A stretch of 64,000 nucleotides of DNA from Legionella spiritensis (GTDB lineage Bacteria > Pseudomonadota > Gammaproteobacteria > Legionellales > Legionellaceae). Below, one piece after another: positions 1 through 9,772 of this stretch; positions within the stretch are counted from its first letter, which is position 1, and the number at the start of each line of letters is the position of its first letter. Under the pieces are notes generated by a model that was not told where the DNA came from, ran no database searches, and saw only the letters and a list, made by a program, of their open reading frames with translations. Position numbers and translations under genes: made by a program. Location of the stretch: the NCBI RefSeq assembly GCF_900186965.1, contig NZ_LT906457.1:453501-517500 (forward strand), given 5' to 3'.

Positions 1-3000
1 GGGGTGCCATTCGTATCGTGTCAAGGCATCGGGAAGCGTCGTCAATTCGGCCAGGGAGGAATTTTTATTCAAAAGTGGTAATAATTGCTGCAGATTTGCA
101 GGCATTTTCGGCAACGACACAGATGCGGCGACTTGCTGGCTTTCCGAACGTATTTTTTTGACTTGTCCATCAAAGGGTAGTACGTATTCTGGTTGTTTGG
201 GCTTAAACCATCCTGTCCATCCGTAAAACAGGCAACGCTTGAACCAGGTTCGGAAGCTACGTAGAAAAGAGGACATCTCCGTCAAAGACGATTCAAACTG
301 CGCTTCATTTAATGCTTGCTGTACCTTTTGTGAGGTTGGCGGATTGGTTTTTAAAAGCGGAAGCGCCATGCTGCATAAATCGATTAACTCCTGATAGTTT
401 TTTTGCCTTCCCAAACGTTTCAGTATCGGATCCGCACTATAACGCAGCAGATCTGCCGCGATTTGAGGGTCAACGAGTTTCGGATGATTCAGGAAACTGT
501 CAAAAATGACTTGTCTGGTTTTTTCAGGTATTTCTTCCCGGGTAAGAAGCCAGGCAATCACATGCAATTTCTTTAGTCTATTGGCTGTTGTTCCCCCGAA
601 TGTATAATAATCCAGATAGTCATTGAGGAAACGCTGCAGTGTTTCCTCTTTTCCCGAATAGTGAATTAGAAAATAATCAATAGCTCGAATGGAGGCGAAC
701 TTTTCCGCCATAATATTGACCAGAGGATTATCCGGTAAATCATGGCGCTCCAGGGATTCTATCGGACCTTCATCGACATTAAAAATCGGTTTTAACAGTA
801 AGGTAAAAATATTACCCGGCCTGCTCGGCTCAGGTTGACTGGAAGATAATAAGACGGGCGCGTGCAGACGCTTGATGGCGAGTCGTTCATCGTCATAGAA
901 TACGGAGCAATCAGCAAACAGGGCGCTGCTGCGTAAATAATTACCGGTAATGCTTTGGAGTTCGGGACGCAACCCGGCAAACGGCTCGTCCTCGCAGATC
1001 CGAATTAGTAATTGTATCGCCTGGGAAGATAGTTGCTGATGGTTTCTTGTCAGTTGTTCCAGTAAATGGATAATAAACTGTTGCAAACGCTCATTATTCT
1101 GATGTCCATAAAGATACCGGTGCATCGCATAAACAAGATGGGATTCGTCGCAATAGATGATGAAACCCTGTAACGTCACTGCTTTTTTAGCCGGCTCCAG
1201 GCCATCCTGATATTCAATGAGCGACATAAGGATATTCTGACGAAGCAAGGGAGCCAGATCTTTCAAGCCAGTTGTCACGGATTTTCTGAATTTATTACAC
1301 AAAATCAGCAAGAGCCGGGTATGGTTAGGCATGCTGGTGTAATGCCGCAGCCAGTATTGAATCAATAAATCTCGTTGAACCCCCACCTTTCGCAACAATA
1401 CATCAACCATTTCGTCATGGAATTCATGAAAATGTTTCGGTGAGCAAAAAAGCGTTGCCGCGGCTTCGGGTTGCATATTTTTCAAGCCCGCAATGGGCAA
1501 GTGAGTCAGATCCAGACGTTGCACCAGAGGCTGCAAGCGGCGTTTGATTCGTTTTTCCGGTGCCTTGTTCAACTCAACCAGCATGGAGGGCTTGTTTAGT
1601 TTGTGCAAATAATCCGCACGAGTTAATAAATGCAGGGATATTAATGATTGAATGGCGGAGGGTTGTTCGCCGTTTTGCAGAGCAATCAGGTCATTGGCGG
1701 GAAAATGGCAGTGGGCCAATAAATCCAGAAAAGCTTGTTGATTGCTTGCATCGTTGATAATGGCATGGCAATGGTTTTTAATCTGTAATGCAGCTGTTAG
1801 CATCTCCAGACGATTGGTTTCCGGTAGTGATTTGATTTTTTCCTGTAGCCAATGCCATGAAAAGCCGCGAACTATATACGGAATAATCTCGGCATCAAGT
1901 GGTTTTACCCGTTCAATACGGGTAAAAAGCCAGGAGAGTTTCAAATTATCCGGTTCAGGTTGTTGTTGCAGTACATGACACAATTGAGGCAACAAATTCA
2001 AATCGAGGATGTAGCGAAGTAAATGGTCTAATTGCTCTTGTTTATCCAGCGACGCACCGTCTGTTGCCGCCAGCCAGTTGACAAAGCCATGAACAAGTAA
2101 ATCCGGTGATTTCTGTAAAAACGAGAACAGGTACAAATAATGCAGGCATGCAGCGGGCGATTGATACTGGTTTTTTTTATCAAACTCGTCCATGGTCTTC
2201 CAATAGGATAACGCTTTGCTTTCCTCGCGAACAAAAGAGAATCCGTATTGTAAGCGCTGGGCTATGATTTCCGTTTGCGAGGAAGTGGCGTCTTGCTGGC
2301 GCAAACGATTGAGAAGCGCAAGCAGACTGGCATCGGCACAAAAATAGGCGGTTGTGTCACGGCCGTTGCTTTCGCAAGAATCTTTTTGCCAGTCTTTAAG
2401 CTCGGGAAGAGGTTCTTTCATAAAGAGCAGGCGTTGCAGAAATAACAGGGATTCAAAAACCTCAGGTGGCAGAGCGGCAAGCTGGTCGACTGACAAATCG
2501 AGCAGTGTTTCTGGCGCCGGAGAGGATTCGCATTCATTAATATGCCGGGTTAACAAGTCATGAATACGATTTTTAAAAAGCAGGACGCATTTATCAGCCA
2601 GTCCGTTTTCCAGCAAATATTGCAGAAAATTTTCATACTGGCGAGGATCCTGTAAAGCAAATTCAATGAGACAATCAAGCAAGGAACCACCAAGTCCGTT
2701 GAGGATTTCGCCCGGTGTGGGTGTTGTCGTGAGAAGACTATGTAATGTTTTTATAAAAGGAGCGGCTGCTTGCTGATTTATCGGTTTGGATAATTGTTTA
2801 AAAGCCGGTAAATAACTGTTTAAACAGGAAATCAGACCATCAATATTGGTAGTTGTAATAGTACTCCCGGTTAACTGGCGTAATCGTTCGGAATTGGCTA
2901 TATCGGGGCGATACTTATAGCTTTCTGTTTCAATACGCTCATATCGTGCGGTCAGGGTCGATGCTAATTCCGGGAGTTGCTCCAAATCACGTTGCACCCA

Positions 3001-6000
3001 CTCCATCTCAAGGTGTCTGGATATATCGCCGGGAAGCAGTGCCTCGGCTGCGGTTTTGGATAAGCGGGTACGCTTGATTTGCCGGGTTAATGAGATAATT
3101 CGGCTTAATGAGGGTAATTGTGCGAATTCGCATGCTTCCTGATAACAGGCTAAATCGTTTACATGGCATTTGTACAGTTCTGAAATAAGGGTACTGACGT
3201 CTTTGATGTCGTAGTATCGCTTTAGATGTTCAAAGCATTGCTTATAGAATTTGATATCCTGATGAACCAATGCCAGGCGGCCGGCCAACTCGGTTGGTTG
3301 AAATTTTGATAATAGTTTAAACAACAATGCGTTGTCGATCTCATTGGCCAGCGGGGATAGGAGAACTTGATGCAAAAGCCATTGCTGAATATCGGGATTT
3401 AAAGCCAGTTGCCCGTTAGCAAGGATTTTCAGGCAGGTCGGCAGGGATGACGACAGGCCACCATCATGTTCCCCGCCCGCATCAGAAGCAGTTACCAGAT
3501 TTTTGATATCGTGGGGGGACAGGTAGTTGATTTTTCCATTTTGAATTTTGCCAAGATGGGAGCCGGGCTCCATAAGATGATAGAGTCCTGGGGATGAAAC
3601 CTGCTGCAGGATTTGTAGCCGCCATTGGTATCTTTGTAAAACAGTGGTGATTTTATGATGTTGTTCCGGGCTGATTTTCCTGATTTGCGATGCGTATTCC
3701 CCTAATAATTGATAAAGTTCATTGGCTTCTATCTCAAAAAGATTGCATGAATCCGAATCGCTCCATAGAGGGGCGATTAATTTCTTAAAGAGCGACGTTT
3801 GTTCAATGGCTTTTTGTAAGCCGGAACCGGTTTCCTGTTCCTGATAAACGGCAATAATGTCCAGTAATCCATCATTCACTAGCGGCAGACGATGCGTCCA
3901 GCGTAGGGCGGTTAGCATTTCACCGGCAACATTCTCGCAACTGCCCAATGGGGAATACAGAGCTGTCAAATGACGTGCTTCCAATAAAAAGGCACTTTGG
4001 GTACGCAGAGCCTTTGTACGGGTCGATGAGCTCAGAAGCTTGAGCGAGGCGGGATATGCTTGCGTTCCCTGCTCCGGATGAAGCCAGATGTTTTTCAGGT
4101 ATTGATAGAGCAAGCCGGATTTTTCGATGGCGATATCCAGGGTGGGTTTGCAAAGATAGCGTTCGATTTCACCCTTGTAGTACATTGAATTTTCAATATA
4201 GGAGCGAAGCTGCTCCTGATGATTTTCCCGGGTCGTGTAATTGGCGAGAGCGGCCAGAGTCTGTCCGTCAACATTTAATGTGGTCAGCCAGGTTTCCAAA
4301 GAAATATCCTTGTACTTCAGATAATCAAAAATGGCGGTAACGAATGTAAATTTGACGGCCATGGCTGTCTGGCTGTCCAGTATACGTAACAATTGTTTCG
4401 CTGATGTCAGATGAGAAAACAACTCGTTTCTCTGTTCGGTTTTTAATGAGGCAATGCCCTCCGGGTGTCTGGCTAGTAAATCGACGAAGATAAAACGAGT
4501 CGAACTTTCTCGATAAATGGCAAATAACGTTTTAACCGGCAAAGCGCGTGACAAGGTAATAAGGGAGGACCACTGAACATCGTCCAGTACGGGGCGCTGC
4601 AATAAATCAAGAGCCAGTTTCTTTTTTTCCTCGGGAGCCAACAGATTAAAGAGCATGGCAAATTGATCGTCTTTCAGGTTGGACGGAGGATTACTCAGTA
4701 ACTGCTTGATGTAATTTTGAAAAATCGGGTGCTCTTGCAGGGCGGGTTGAAAACGAATCGTAATATTATCCAGCAAGACCTGGGTAAAGGGATGATGTTG
4801 TAAATCCGACGGTTCGGCTTTTTGCAACAGGTGCAAAGCCAAACGAGTAAACGAATCGTTATTGATCAACAAACCGGCCCAGCGTAAATCCAGCTCCTTG
4901 AAAGAGGCCAGGGTATTGAAAACAATCTGCTGGATCTCCCTTGTGACGGCAGCGCGTTGCAAGGTGTCAAAAGCGGGATTGTCAATCCATTGTTGAAACA
5001 GGCGAAACTGATCAGTGATCATAGCCACATCGCGAGACTCGCCGGCGCGCAAGTCCGATATGCCGGACAGCAGCATATTTAATACGTATATCGCGGTGGA
5101 TCTGGTTTGTCTGGCATCGAGATGCTGATGCACGTATCCAAGGAACTTTCTTTTTTCCTCATTGCCTTGCATACAGGCTTGTTTAAACAGTGCGATCAAG
5201 TGTACGGAACTGTGCTCTTTTTCTGCCAGACACATAAACATCTGAGGAAAACAGGGAGTTAATAACGGGTGCTCTAACAATGATTCGAGGAATGAGGGGT
5301 TGGGCGGCAGCAAGGCGAATAACTCGCCAGGACCGCCGTCCTGAAACGTTTTGGCGTCAGGGTGGTGCAAAAGAATATCCAGCCAGAACGGAAACTGCTC
5401 CATAAGGTATTGTTCGCTGCATTGTTTCATCAGCCACTGTATTTCTTCTGTGTTTAATTGGTAAAGAAGGGTTTTAATATCGGGTAAACCGGTAATAAAT
5501 TGCCATACTTGTTGATCCAGCAATGGGTTGTTATCGTAATCCCGTATTTTTTCCAGGAGTAACCGTATAAAGGACAGACGGTATTCCAGTTCGCGGGATT
5601 CCAGATAGACGGCTGCTTTTGTCCAGTTGATCCGGGTCGCCTCGTCCATGGATTTTAACAAGATGGCGATTAATGCCGAATGATCCAGATGTTTCAGGTT
5701 TGCCGAATCAACCTGGGTCAGATATTGGGCGCTTAAATGCGCGTTATGAGCGTCTTTTTCCAAATCGATGGCCAGTTGAGCCAGAACGCCATCAAAACGA
5801 TGAGGCGTTTTCAATTGCCTGGTTAACAAAACAGAGGCTTGTTTTGGATTATAGTCATCGACTTCCTCGTTTTTTAAAAATTCCCAGCAGGCTTTTTTAA
5901 GCCGTTGGTAATTTTGTTGTCCTGGTTCAGTCAACCCGGTTTCTACGGACTCGAGATTAAAAAACATGGTTTGCAGCAGGGCGGGGGTTTCACGATAACG

Positions 6001-8142
6001 ACTTAACAAATGCAAAGCGAACTGCCGGGCTTGTTTTTCTTCCAGTGCCGCGATGTTTAGTACCCTGATGGCCCGTAACTTAAGATCGGTTTCCGGGCGG
6101 GTTACCTGCAATACTGAGGGGGCGTAATCCTGGTATATGGAGGATCGGGAGGTCAGGGAATGAAGGCAGGCTGGACTGGTTAATAAACGCCGGGCAATTC
6201 CGGAACTGTTCTCACTGGCTGTCCATTGATGGATGGGATCTTTTTCATCAAAACAGGTTTGTAACCTTTTACAAAAATGGAGCAGCAGTTGTTCCAGGGT
6301 TGGCGTGTAGTCGCTGTTTTCTTCCGTGCGTAAAAGCAATTCCTCAATTAAGGTAATCAGCGTTTTGGAATCGATGTCCGGCATCACCTGGTCAAGAAAT
6401 GCCGGATGAATTAAAGGGGTGTTGCATAGAAAATAAACCAGAATATCCTGATTGGAGAAATCCTTAAACAATTTGACAAAACCACTAAATTCGTCCGGTG
6501 GGCTTTGCTGGCGAACCAGATGCAGATAAAGCGCAAGGAGGTTCTCGTGAGAGAAGGCTTTAAGCAGAGCGATCTGCTCGTCAGGCCTTGACTGCTTGAG
6601 AATGGTGCGGCTATAGGACAAAAGAGTTGTTTTACAGCAATCGCTGGTCAGCAGGGCTTGCAGCCATTGGTATTGCAAGGCCGGATTTTTGGGGAATTGG
6701 GCAAATATCAGATGGATCAATTCTTCTTGTGATGCTTCGGGTAAAAATGCGATTTGTTTTGCCAGATTATTGAAAGCCGGTTCAGGCAGTTTGAGGGAAC
6801 CAATTTTATCGGCCAACACCTTGCAATAGGTGTTGATCAGAGGGGTATACTCCTGATTTAACAGTTGTTTCATGGCCATCACATGGCAGCAAAGCGTGAT
6901 CAGTTGCGTTTCATTCAGCCTGGCAAAACATTGCTCTATCAAAAACGGATCATGAGTTTGAGTATGGGTGAGATAATTAATGGTTAGCGTGTTATCTTTA
7001 TCGTCGTTGTCAGTCAGACAGGCTAACAGTTTGGACGAGTCGTACGTTTTTTGAAAAAAAAGATCCAGAAATCGGGTGATTTCATGGATGTTATTTTTAC
7101 GATGCTCGTAATACGGTTTAAAATATCGCGTCAACTCATCGTGAGGCATTTTAGCCAGGGTTTGAGCGATGTGCTCCATCGCCAGCGCGTTAAATTGGCC
7201 ATCCTGCCAGTTGTAGCGAGAGATATTTTCCAGTAATTCCATGACGATGGTTTGTTGTTTACCGAAGAGGTTGCGACAGCTTTTTAAACGCTTGCTCATT
7301 AACAGGTTGGCTAATTCCGCATTGAAGTTTGCAAGTTCCTGATATTCCTCTTCTGAAGTAGTGGCTCTTGCGGTGAGAACGGTGGCTAAATTTTCATATT
7401 TTTGCAAATATTGTTGTCTTAAATCGGTAGAACTCTTTTTTTTATTTTCTTTTGCAACATAGGTTGCAGCGATAGCCCGTAATTGAAATGTGATCCGTAC
7501 CAACTGGTTTGTAGAAACCAGAAGACTTAGCTGTTTTATGTCATCCATATCGTATAGAACGGGCGACTGTAACAAATAGCTTGCCAGAGTGTAGAGGTGC
7601 TGGTTTATTTCGCTGTCATAATCCGTATCTGTGTGATGAGTCATCACAAAATGAACCAGTACATCCAGCCATTTTGGCGTCTCTTTCGCCATTTCCAGTA
7701 CGCGTTGATAAAATTTTTCGCGTTCTGGCAAAGGAAGATGAAACAGCACGGTTTGCAAGGATTTAGGGGAGTATTGCAGGCTATTCATCCATTGAATAAC
7801 GTCGTCAATCAATGCTTGCCATTGTCCGGACGATTTGTCGGTTATCAAGTCATAACAGGCTTTCAGTCTGATTGTGATGTCTTCCTGATTGGATTCCTGC
7901 AAGGCCCGGTTTAGCAAAATCCGGTTTATAGCCAGTTCGGATTCCATTCTTTCCGTATCCGTTTCTTCAGTATCATGAAGGGCAGGAAGTAATAATTTCA
8001 GGTGTGAAAAATTCTCATATTCGGCAAGCCTGCTGATGAGTTCATTGATGGTTTGATGATTGGGTTTTTCTTCCCGAAATAAATCGCATAGTTCCTTGCT
8101 GGTACTTTTGGATAAAAAAACTGAAAAAGACGAGCCACCCAT
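1..8142 (-). CDS. Giant helical protein of unknown function, partial (C-terminus outside the window)
   Basis: The minus-strand frame opens at an ATG read from 8142, preceded by a strong Shine-Dalgarno (GGGAGG, 8 nt upstream). It stays open to base 1, giving at least 2714 residues. The protein begins MGGSSFSVFLSKSTSKELCD and the last visible residues are LPDALTRYEWHP. The parts I translated are rich in Leu, Gln, Glu and Lys, apparently all-helical, with no signal peptide or enzymatic motif that I recognise. It is transcribed in the same direction as trkH, 168 bp downstream of it. Family knowledge: very large helical proteins of this kind occur in Legionella, often as Dot/Icm substrates. A secreted effector is therefore possible, but the C-terminus, where the translocation signal would lie, is not visible. 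The absence of stops over 8.1 kb makes the coding call secure; the function is unknown. Confidence 0.9.
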   Translation of the reverse strand, partial: MGGSSFSVFLSKSTSKELCDLFREEKPNHQTINELISRLAEYENFSHLKLLLPALHDTEETDTERMESELAINRILLNRALQESNQEDITIRLKACYDLITDKSSGQWQALIDDVIQWMNSLQYSPKSLQTVLFHLPLPEREKFYQRVLEMAKETPKWLDVLVHFVMTHHTDTDYDSEINQHLYTLASYLLQSPVLYDMDDIKQLSLLVSTNQLVRITFQLRAIAATYVAKENKKKSSTDLRQQYLQKYENLATVLTARATTSEEEYQELANFNAELANLLMSKRLKSCRNLFGKQQTIVMELLENISRYNWQDGQFNALAMEHIAQTLAKMPHDELTRYFKPYYEHRKNNIHEITRFLDLFFQKTYDSSKLLACLTDNDDKDNTLTINYLTHTQTHDPFLIEQCFARLNETQLITLCCHVMAMKQLLNQEYTPLINTYCKVLADKIGSLKLPEPAFNNLAKQIAFLPEASQEELIHLIFAQFPKNPALQYQWLQALLTSDCCKTTLLSYSRTILKQSRPDEQIALLKAFSHENLLALYLHLVRQQSPPDEFSGFVKLFKDFSNQDILVYFLCNTPLIHPAFLDQVMPDIDSKTLITLIEELLLRTEENSDYTPTLEQLLLHFCKRLQTCFDEKDPIHQWTASENSSGIARRLLTSPACLHSLTSRSSIYQDYAPSVLQVTRPETDLKLRAIRVLNIAALEEKQARQFALHLLSRYRETPALLQTMFFNLESVETGLTEPGQQNYQRLKKACWEFLKNEEVDDYNPKQASVLLTRQLKTPHRFDGVLAQLAIDLEKDAHNAHLSAQYLTQVDSANLKHLDHSALIAILLKSMDEATRINWTKAAVYLESRELEYRLSFIRLLLEKIRDYDNNPLLDQQVWQFITGLPDIKTLLYQLNTEEIQWLMKQCSEQYLMEQFPFWLDILLHHPDAKTFQDGGPGELFALLPPNPSFLESLLEHPLLTPCFPQMFMCLAEKEHSSVHLIALFKQACMQGNEEKRKFLGYVHQHLDARQTRSTAIYVLNMLLSGISDLRAGESRDVAMITDQFRLFQQWIDNPAFDTLQRAAVTREIQQIVFNTLASFKELDLRWAGLLINNDSFTRLALHLLQKAEPSDLQHHPFTQVLLDNITIRFQPALQEHPIFQNYIKQLLSNPPSNLKDDQFAMLFNLLAPEEKKKLALDLLQRPVLDDVQWSSLITLSRALPVKTLFAIYRESSTRFIFVDLLARHPEGIASLKTEQRNELFSHLTSAKQLLRILDSQTAMAVKFTFVTAIFDYLKYKDISLETWLTTLNVDGQTLAALANYTTRENHQEQLRSYIENSMYYKGEIERYLCKPTLDIAIEKSGLLYQYLKNIWLHPEQGTQAYPASLKLLSSSTRTKALRTQSAFLLEARHLTALYSPLGSCENVAGEMLTALRWTHRLPLVNDGLLDIIAVYQEQETGSGLQKAIEQTSLFKKLIAPLWSDSDSCNLFEIEANELYQLLGEYASQIRKISPEQHHKITTVLQRYQWRLQILQQVSSPGLYHLMEPGSHLGKIQNGKINYLSPHDIKNLVTASDAGGEHDGGLSSSLPTCLKILANGQLALNPDIQQWLLHQVLLSPLANEIDNALLFKLLSKFQPTELAGRLALVHQDIKFYKQCFEHLKRYYDIKDVSTLISELYKCHVNDLACYQEACEFAQLPSLSRIISLTRQIKRTRLSKTAAEALLPGDISRHLEMEWVQRDLEQLPELASTLTARYERIETESYKYRPDIANSERLRQLTGSTITTTNIDGLISCLNSYLPAFKQLSKPINQQAAAPFIKTLHSLLTTTPTPGEILNGLGGSLLDCLIEFALQDPRQYENFLQYLLENGLADKCVLLFKNRIHDLLTRHINECESSPAPETLLDLSVDQLAALPPEVFESLLFLQRLLFMKEPLPELKDWQKDSCESNGRDTTAYFCADASLLALLNRLRQQDATSSQTEIIAQRLQYGFSFVREESKALSYWKTMDEFDKKNQYQSPAACLHYLYLFSFLQKSPDLLVHGFVNWLAATDGASLDKQEQLDHLLRYILDLNLLPQLCHVLQQQPEPDNLKLSWLFTRIERVKPLDAEIIPYIVRGFSWHWLQEKIKSLPETNRLEMLTAALQIKNHCHAIINDASNQQAFLDLLAHCHFPANDLIALQNGEQPSAIQSLISLHLLTRADYLHKLNKPSMLVELNKAPEKRIKRRLQPLVQRLDLTHLPIAGLKNMQPEAAATLFCSPKHFHEFHDEMVDVLLRKVGVQRDLLIQYWLRHYTSMPNHTRLLLILCNKFRKSVTTGLKDLAPLLRQNILMSLIEYQDGLEPAKKAVTLQGFIIYCDESHLVYAMHRYLYGHQNNERLQQFIIHLLEQLTRNHQQLSSQAIQLLIRICEDEPFAGLRPELQSITGNYLRSSALFADCSVFYDDERLAIKRLHAPVLLSSSQPEPSRPGNIFTLLLKPIFNVDEGPIESLERHDLPDNPLVNIMAEKFASIRAIDYFLIHYSGKEETLQRFLNDYLDYYTFGGTTANRLKKLHVIAWLLTREEIPEKTRQVIFDSFLNHPKLVDPQIAADLLRYSADPILKRLGRQKNYQELIDLCSMALPLLKTNPPTSQKVQQALNEAQFESSLTEMSSFLRSFRTWFKRCLFYGWTGWFKPKQPEYVLPFDGQVKKIRSESQQVAASVSLPKMPANLQQLLPLLNKNSSLAELTTLPDALTRYEWHP

Positions 8143-8310
8143 GGAACTTACCTCCCTGTCCATTACTCTGATGACATTTGTAGTCTGAGCAGATTGATTT
8201 AAGAGCTATCGGTATCAATAATTTATTGCTATGAGGATCATATTTCAGCATAACGATTTGAAAAAAAATTTCAATAGTCGATTTATTTTTGATCGGATGG
8301 CGTCATGGGT

Positions 8311-9765
8311 TTATTTTTGCCAGAAATGTTTGGAAAAAATAATGAGCAAGGAGAATATTTCCAGGCGGCCGGCGATCATGGCAAAAATGAGTACCCACTT
8401 ACTGGACTGGTTCAGATAGGTAAAATTATCACTCACCGCCCCAAGCCCCACTCCGGCGTTGGATATAGTCACGGTAATGGCAGAAAAGGAGGTTAGAAAA
8501 TCATTGCCCAACGCGATAAACACAATCATCAGGAACAGAAACAACGCGATGAAGACCGAGATAAACCCCCACATGGATTGCAAAACCGATTCGGGAAGCG
8601 TTTGTTTGCCGAACTTAATGGGAATGATCGCGTTCGGGTGCAGGAGATGATACATTTCCCGCTTGCTTTGTTTATAAATTAATAACGCCCGGATGACCTT
8701 GATGCCTCCGCTGGTGGATGCGGCACATCCGCCGATTAAAGAAGCCAGAATGATTAATACGGGTACGTAGCTTGGCCAATGACTGAAAGGAGCGGAGGTC
8801 AAACCGGTTGTTGTCGCTAAAGAAATGACGTTAAAGGTGCTTTTGATGACCGCGTGGTATTTGGCGCTGAACGATTCATAAAAAACCAGGCTCCAGGTCA
8901 CCAGGCCAATCACGATAACCAGAAAGGCGATATAGCTGCGAAATTCCTCATCCTCCCAATAATGGCGAATACTTCTTTTTTTGAGAATCATAAAGTGCAA
9001 GGCGAAATTGGTTCCGCCAAGGAGCATGAAAAAGCAGGCGACCAGTTCAATAGCATCACTTTGATAATAGGCGAAACTGCTGTCATGCATGGAAAACCCG
9101 CCGGTGGAAACCGTGGAAAAACTTTCACCCAGTGCATCGAACCAATCCATCCCTGCCAGCCAGTAACAAATCATGCAAAGCAAGGTAAGCAAAACATAAA
9201 TTGACCACAGTGCTTTCGCTGTTTGCGCAATACGAGGCGTCAGTTTACTGTCTTTCATAGGTCCCGGTGTTTCAGCCCGGTAAAGCTGCATGCCCCCAAC
9301 GCCCAACATGGGTAAAATGGCCACGGCCAGGACGACGATACCCATTCCTCCCAGAAACTGCAGTTGCTGGCGATAAAATAAAATGGCGTGGGGCAAGTCT
9401 TCCAGATGATTGATGATGGTGGCTCCCGTGGTTGTAAAACCGGAAACCGATTCAAAAAAGGCGTCGGTCAGACTGTTTTTGTGTTCGCTGATGGCAAAGA
9501 TAAAAGGAAGGGAGGCAAAAAAACACAGAACAATCCAGAACAGGACGACAATCAGAAACCCGTCACGAATTTTTAATTCCTGTTGTTGCTTGCGAAACGC
9601 GAAGGCCAGTAAGGCGCCGGTAAAAAAAGTACAGACAAAGGCAATGACAAACGGATGCCAGAAATCTTCATGAAACAAGGTGTTGATCAGTAACGGGGTC
9701 AGCATGCTGACACTGAACATCATCAATAACAAACCGATTAATCTCAAAATGGTTTTAATTTGCAT
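8311..9765 (-). CDS. trkH: Trk potassium uptake system, membrane subunit TrkH
   Basis: This is the ion-conducting inner-membrane subunit of the Trk K+ uptake system, which works with the cytoplasmic RCK protein TrkA. At 484 residues it has the usual TrkH length. The four pore-loop filter segments are visible: SGFTTTGAT near residue 110, STVSTGGFS near 220, LATTTGLTS near 319 and ISNAGVGLG near 436. Each carries the filter glycine, and hydrophobic helices separate them. It starts 7 bp after the end of trkA, so the two are almost certainly co-transcribed. The N-terminus (MQIKTILRLIGLLLMMFSVS) fits the family start. Confidence 0.95.
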   Translation of the reverse strand: MQIKTILRLIGLLLMMFSVSMLTPLLINTLFHEDFWHPFVIAFVCTFFTGALLAFAFRKQQQELKIRDGFLIVVLFWIVLCFFASLPFIFAISEHKNSLTDAFFESVSGFTTTGATIINHLEDLPHAILFYRQQLQFLGGMGIVVLAVAILPMLGVGGMQLYRAETPGPMKDSKLTPRIAQTAKALWSIYVLLTLLCMICYWLAGMDWFDALGESFSTVSTGGFSMHDSSFAYYQSDAIELVACFFMLLGGTNFALHFMILKKRSIRHYWEDEEFRSYIAFLVIVIGLVTWSLVFYESFSAKYHAVIKSTFNVISLATTTGLTSAPFSHWPSYVPVLIILASLIGGCAASTSGGIKVIRALLIYKQSKREMYHLLHPNAIIPIKFGKQTLPESVLQSMWGFISVFIALFLFLMIVFIALGNDFLTSFSAITVTISNAGVGLGAVSDNFTYLNQSSKWVLIFAMIAGRLEIFSLLIIFSKHFWQK

Positions 9766-9772
9766 TCGGTGC

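Noticed and set aside
7597..7914. 105-codon plus-strand frame inside the giant gene
   Set aside because: Antisense to an uninterrupted 2714-codon frame with a good start; no ribosome-binding site and no recognisable product.
8262..8285. TTGAAA-T-run-TTTCAA inverted repeat after trkH, terminator-like
   Set aside because: The stem is only A/T pairs and no GC clamp precedes the T run; it could equally be promoter AT-richness of the giant gene.
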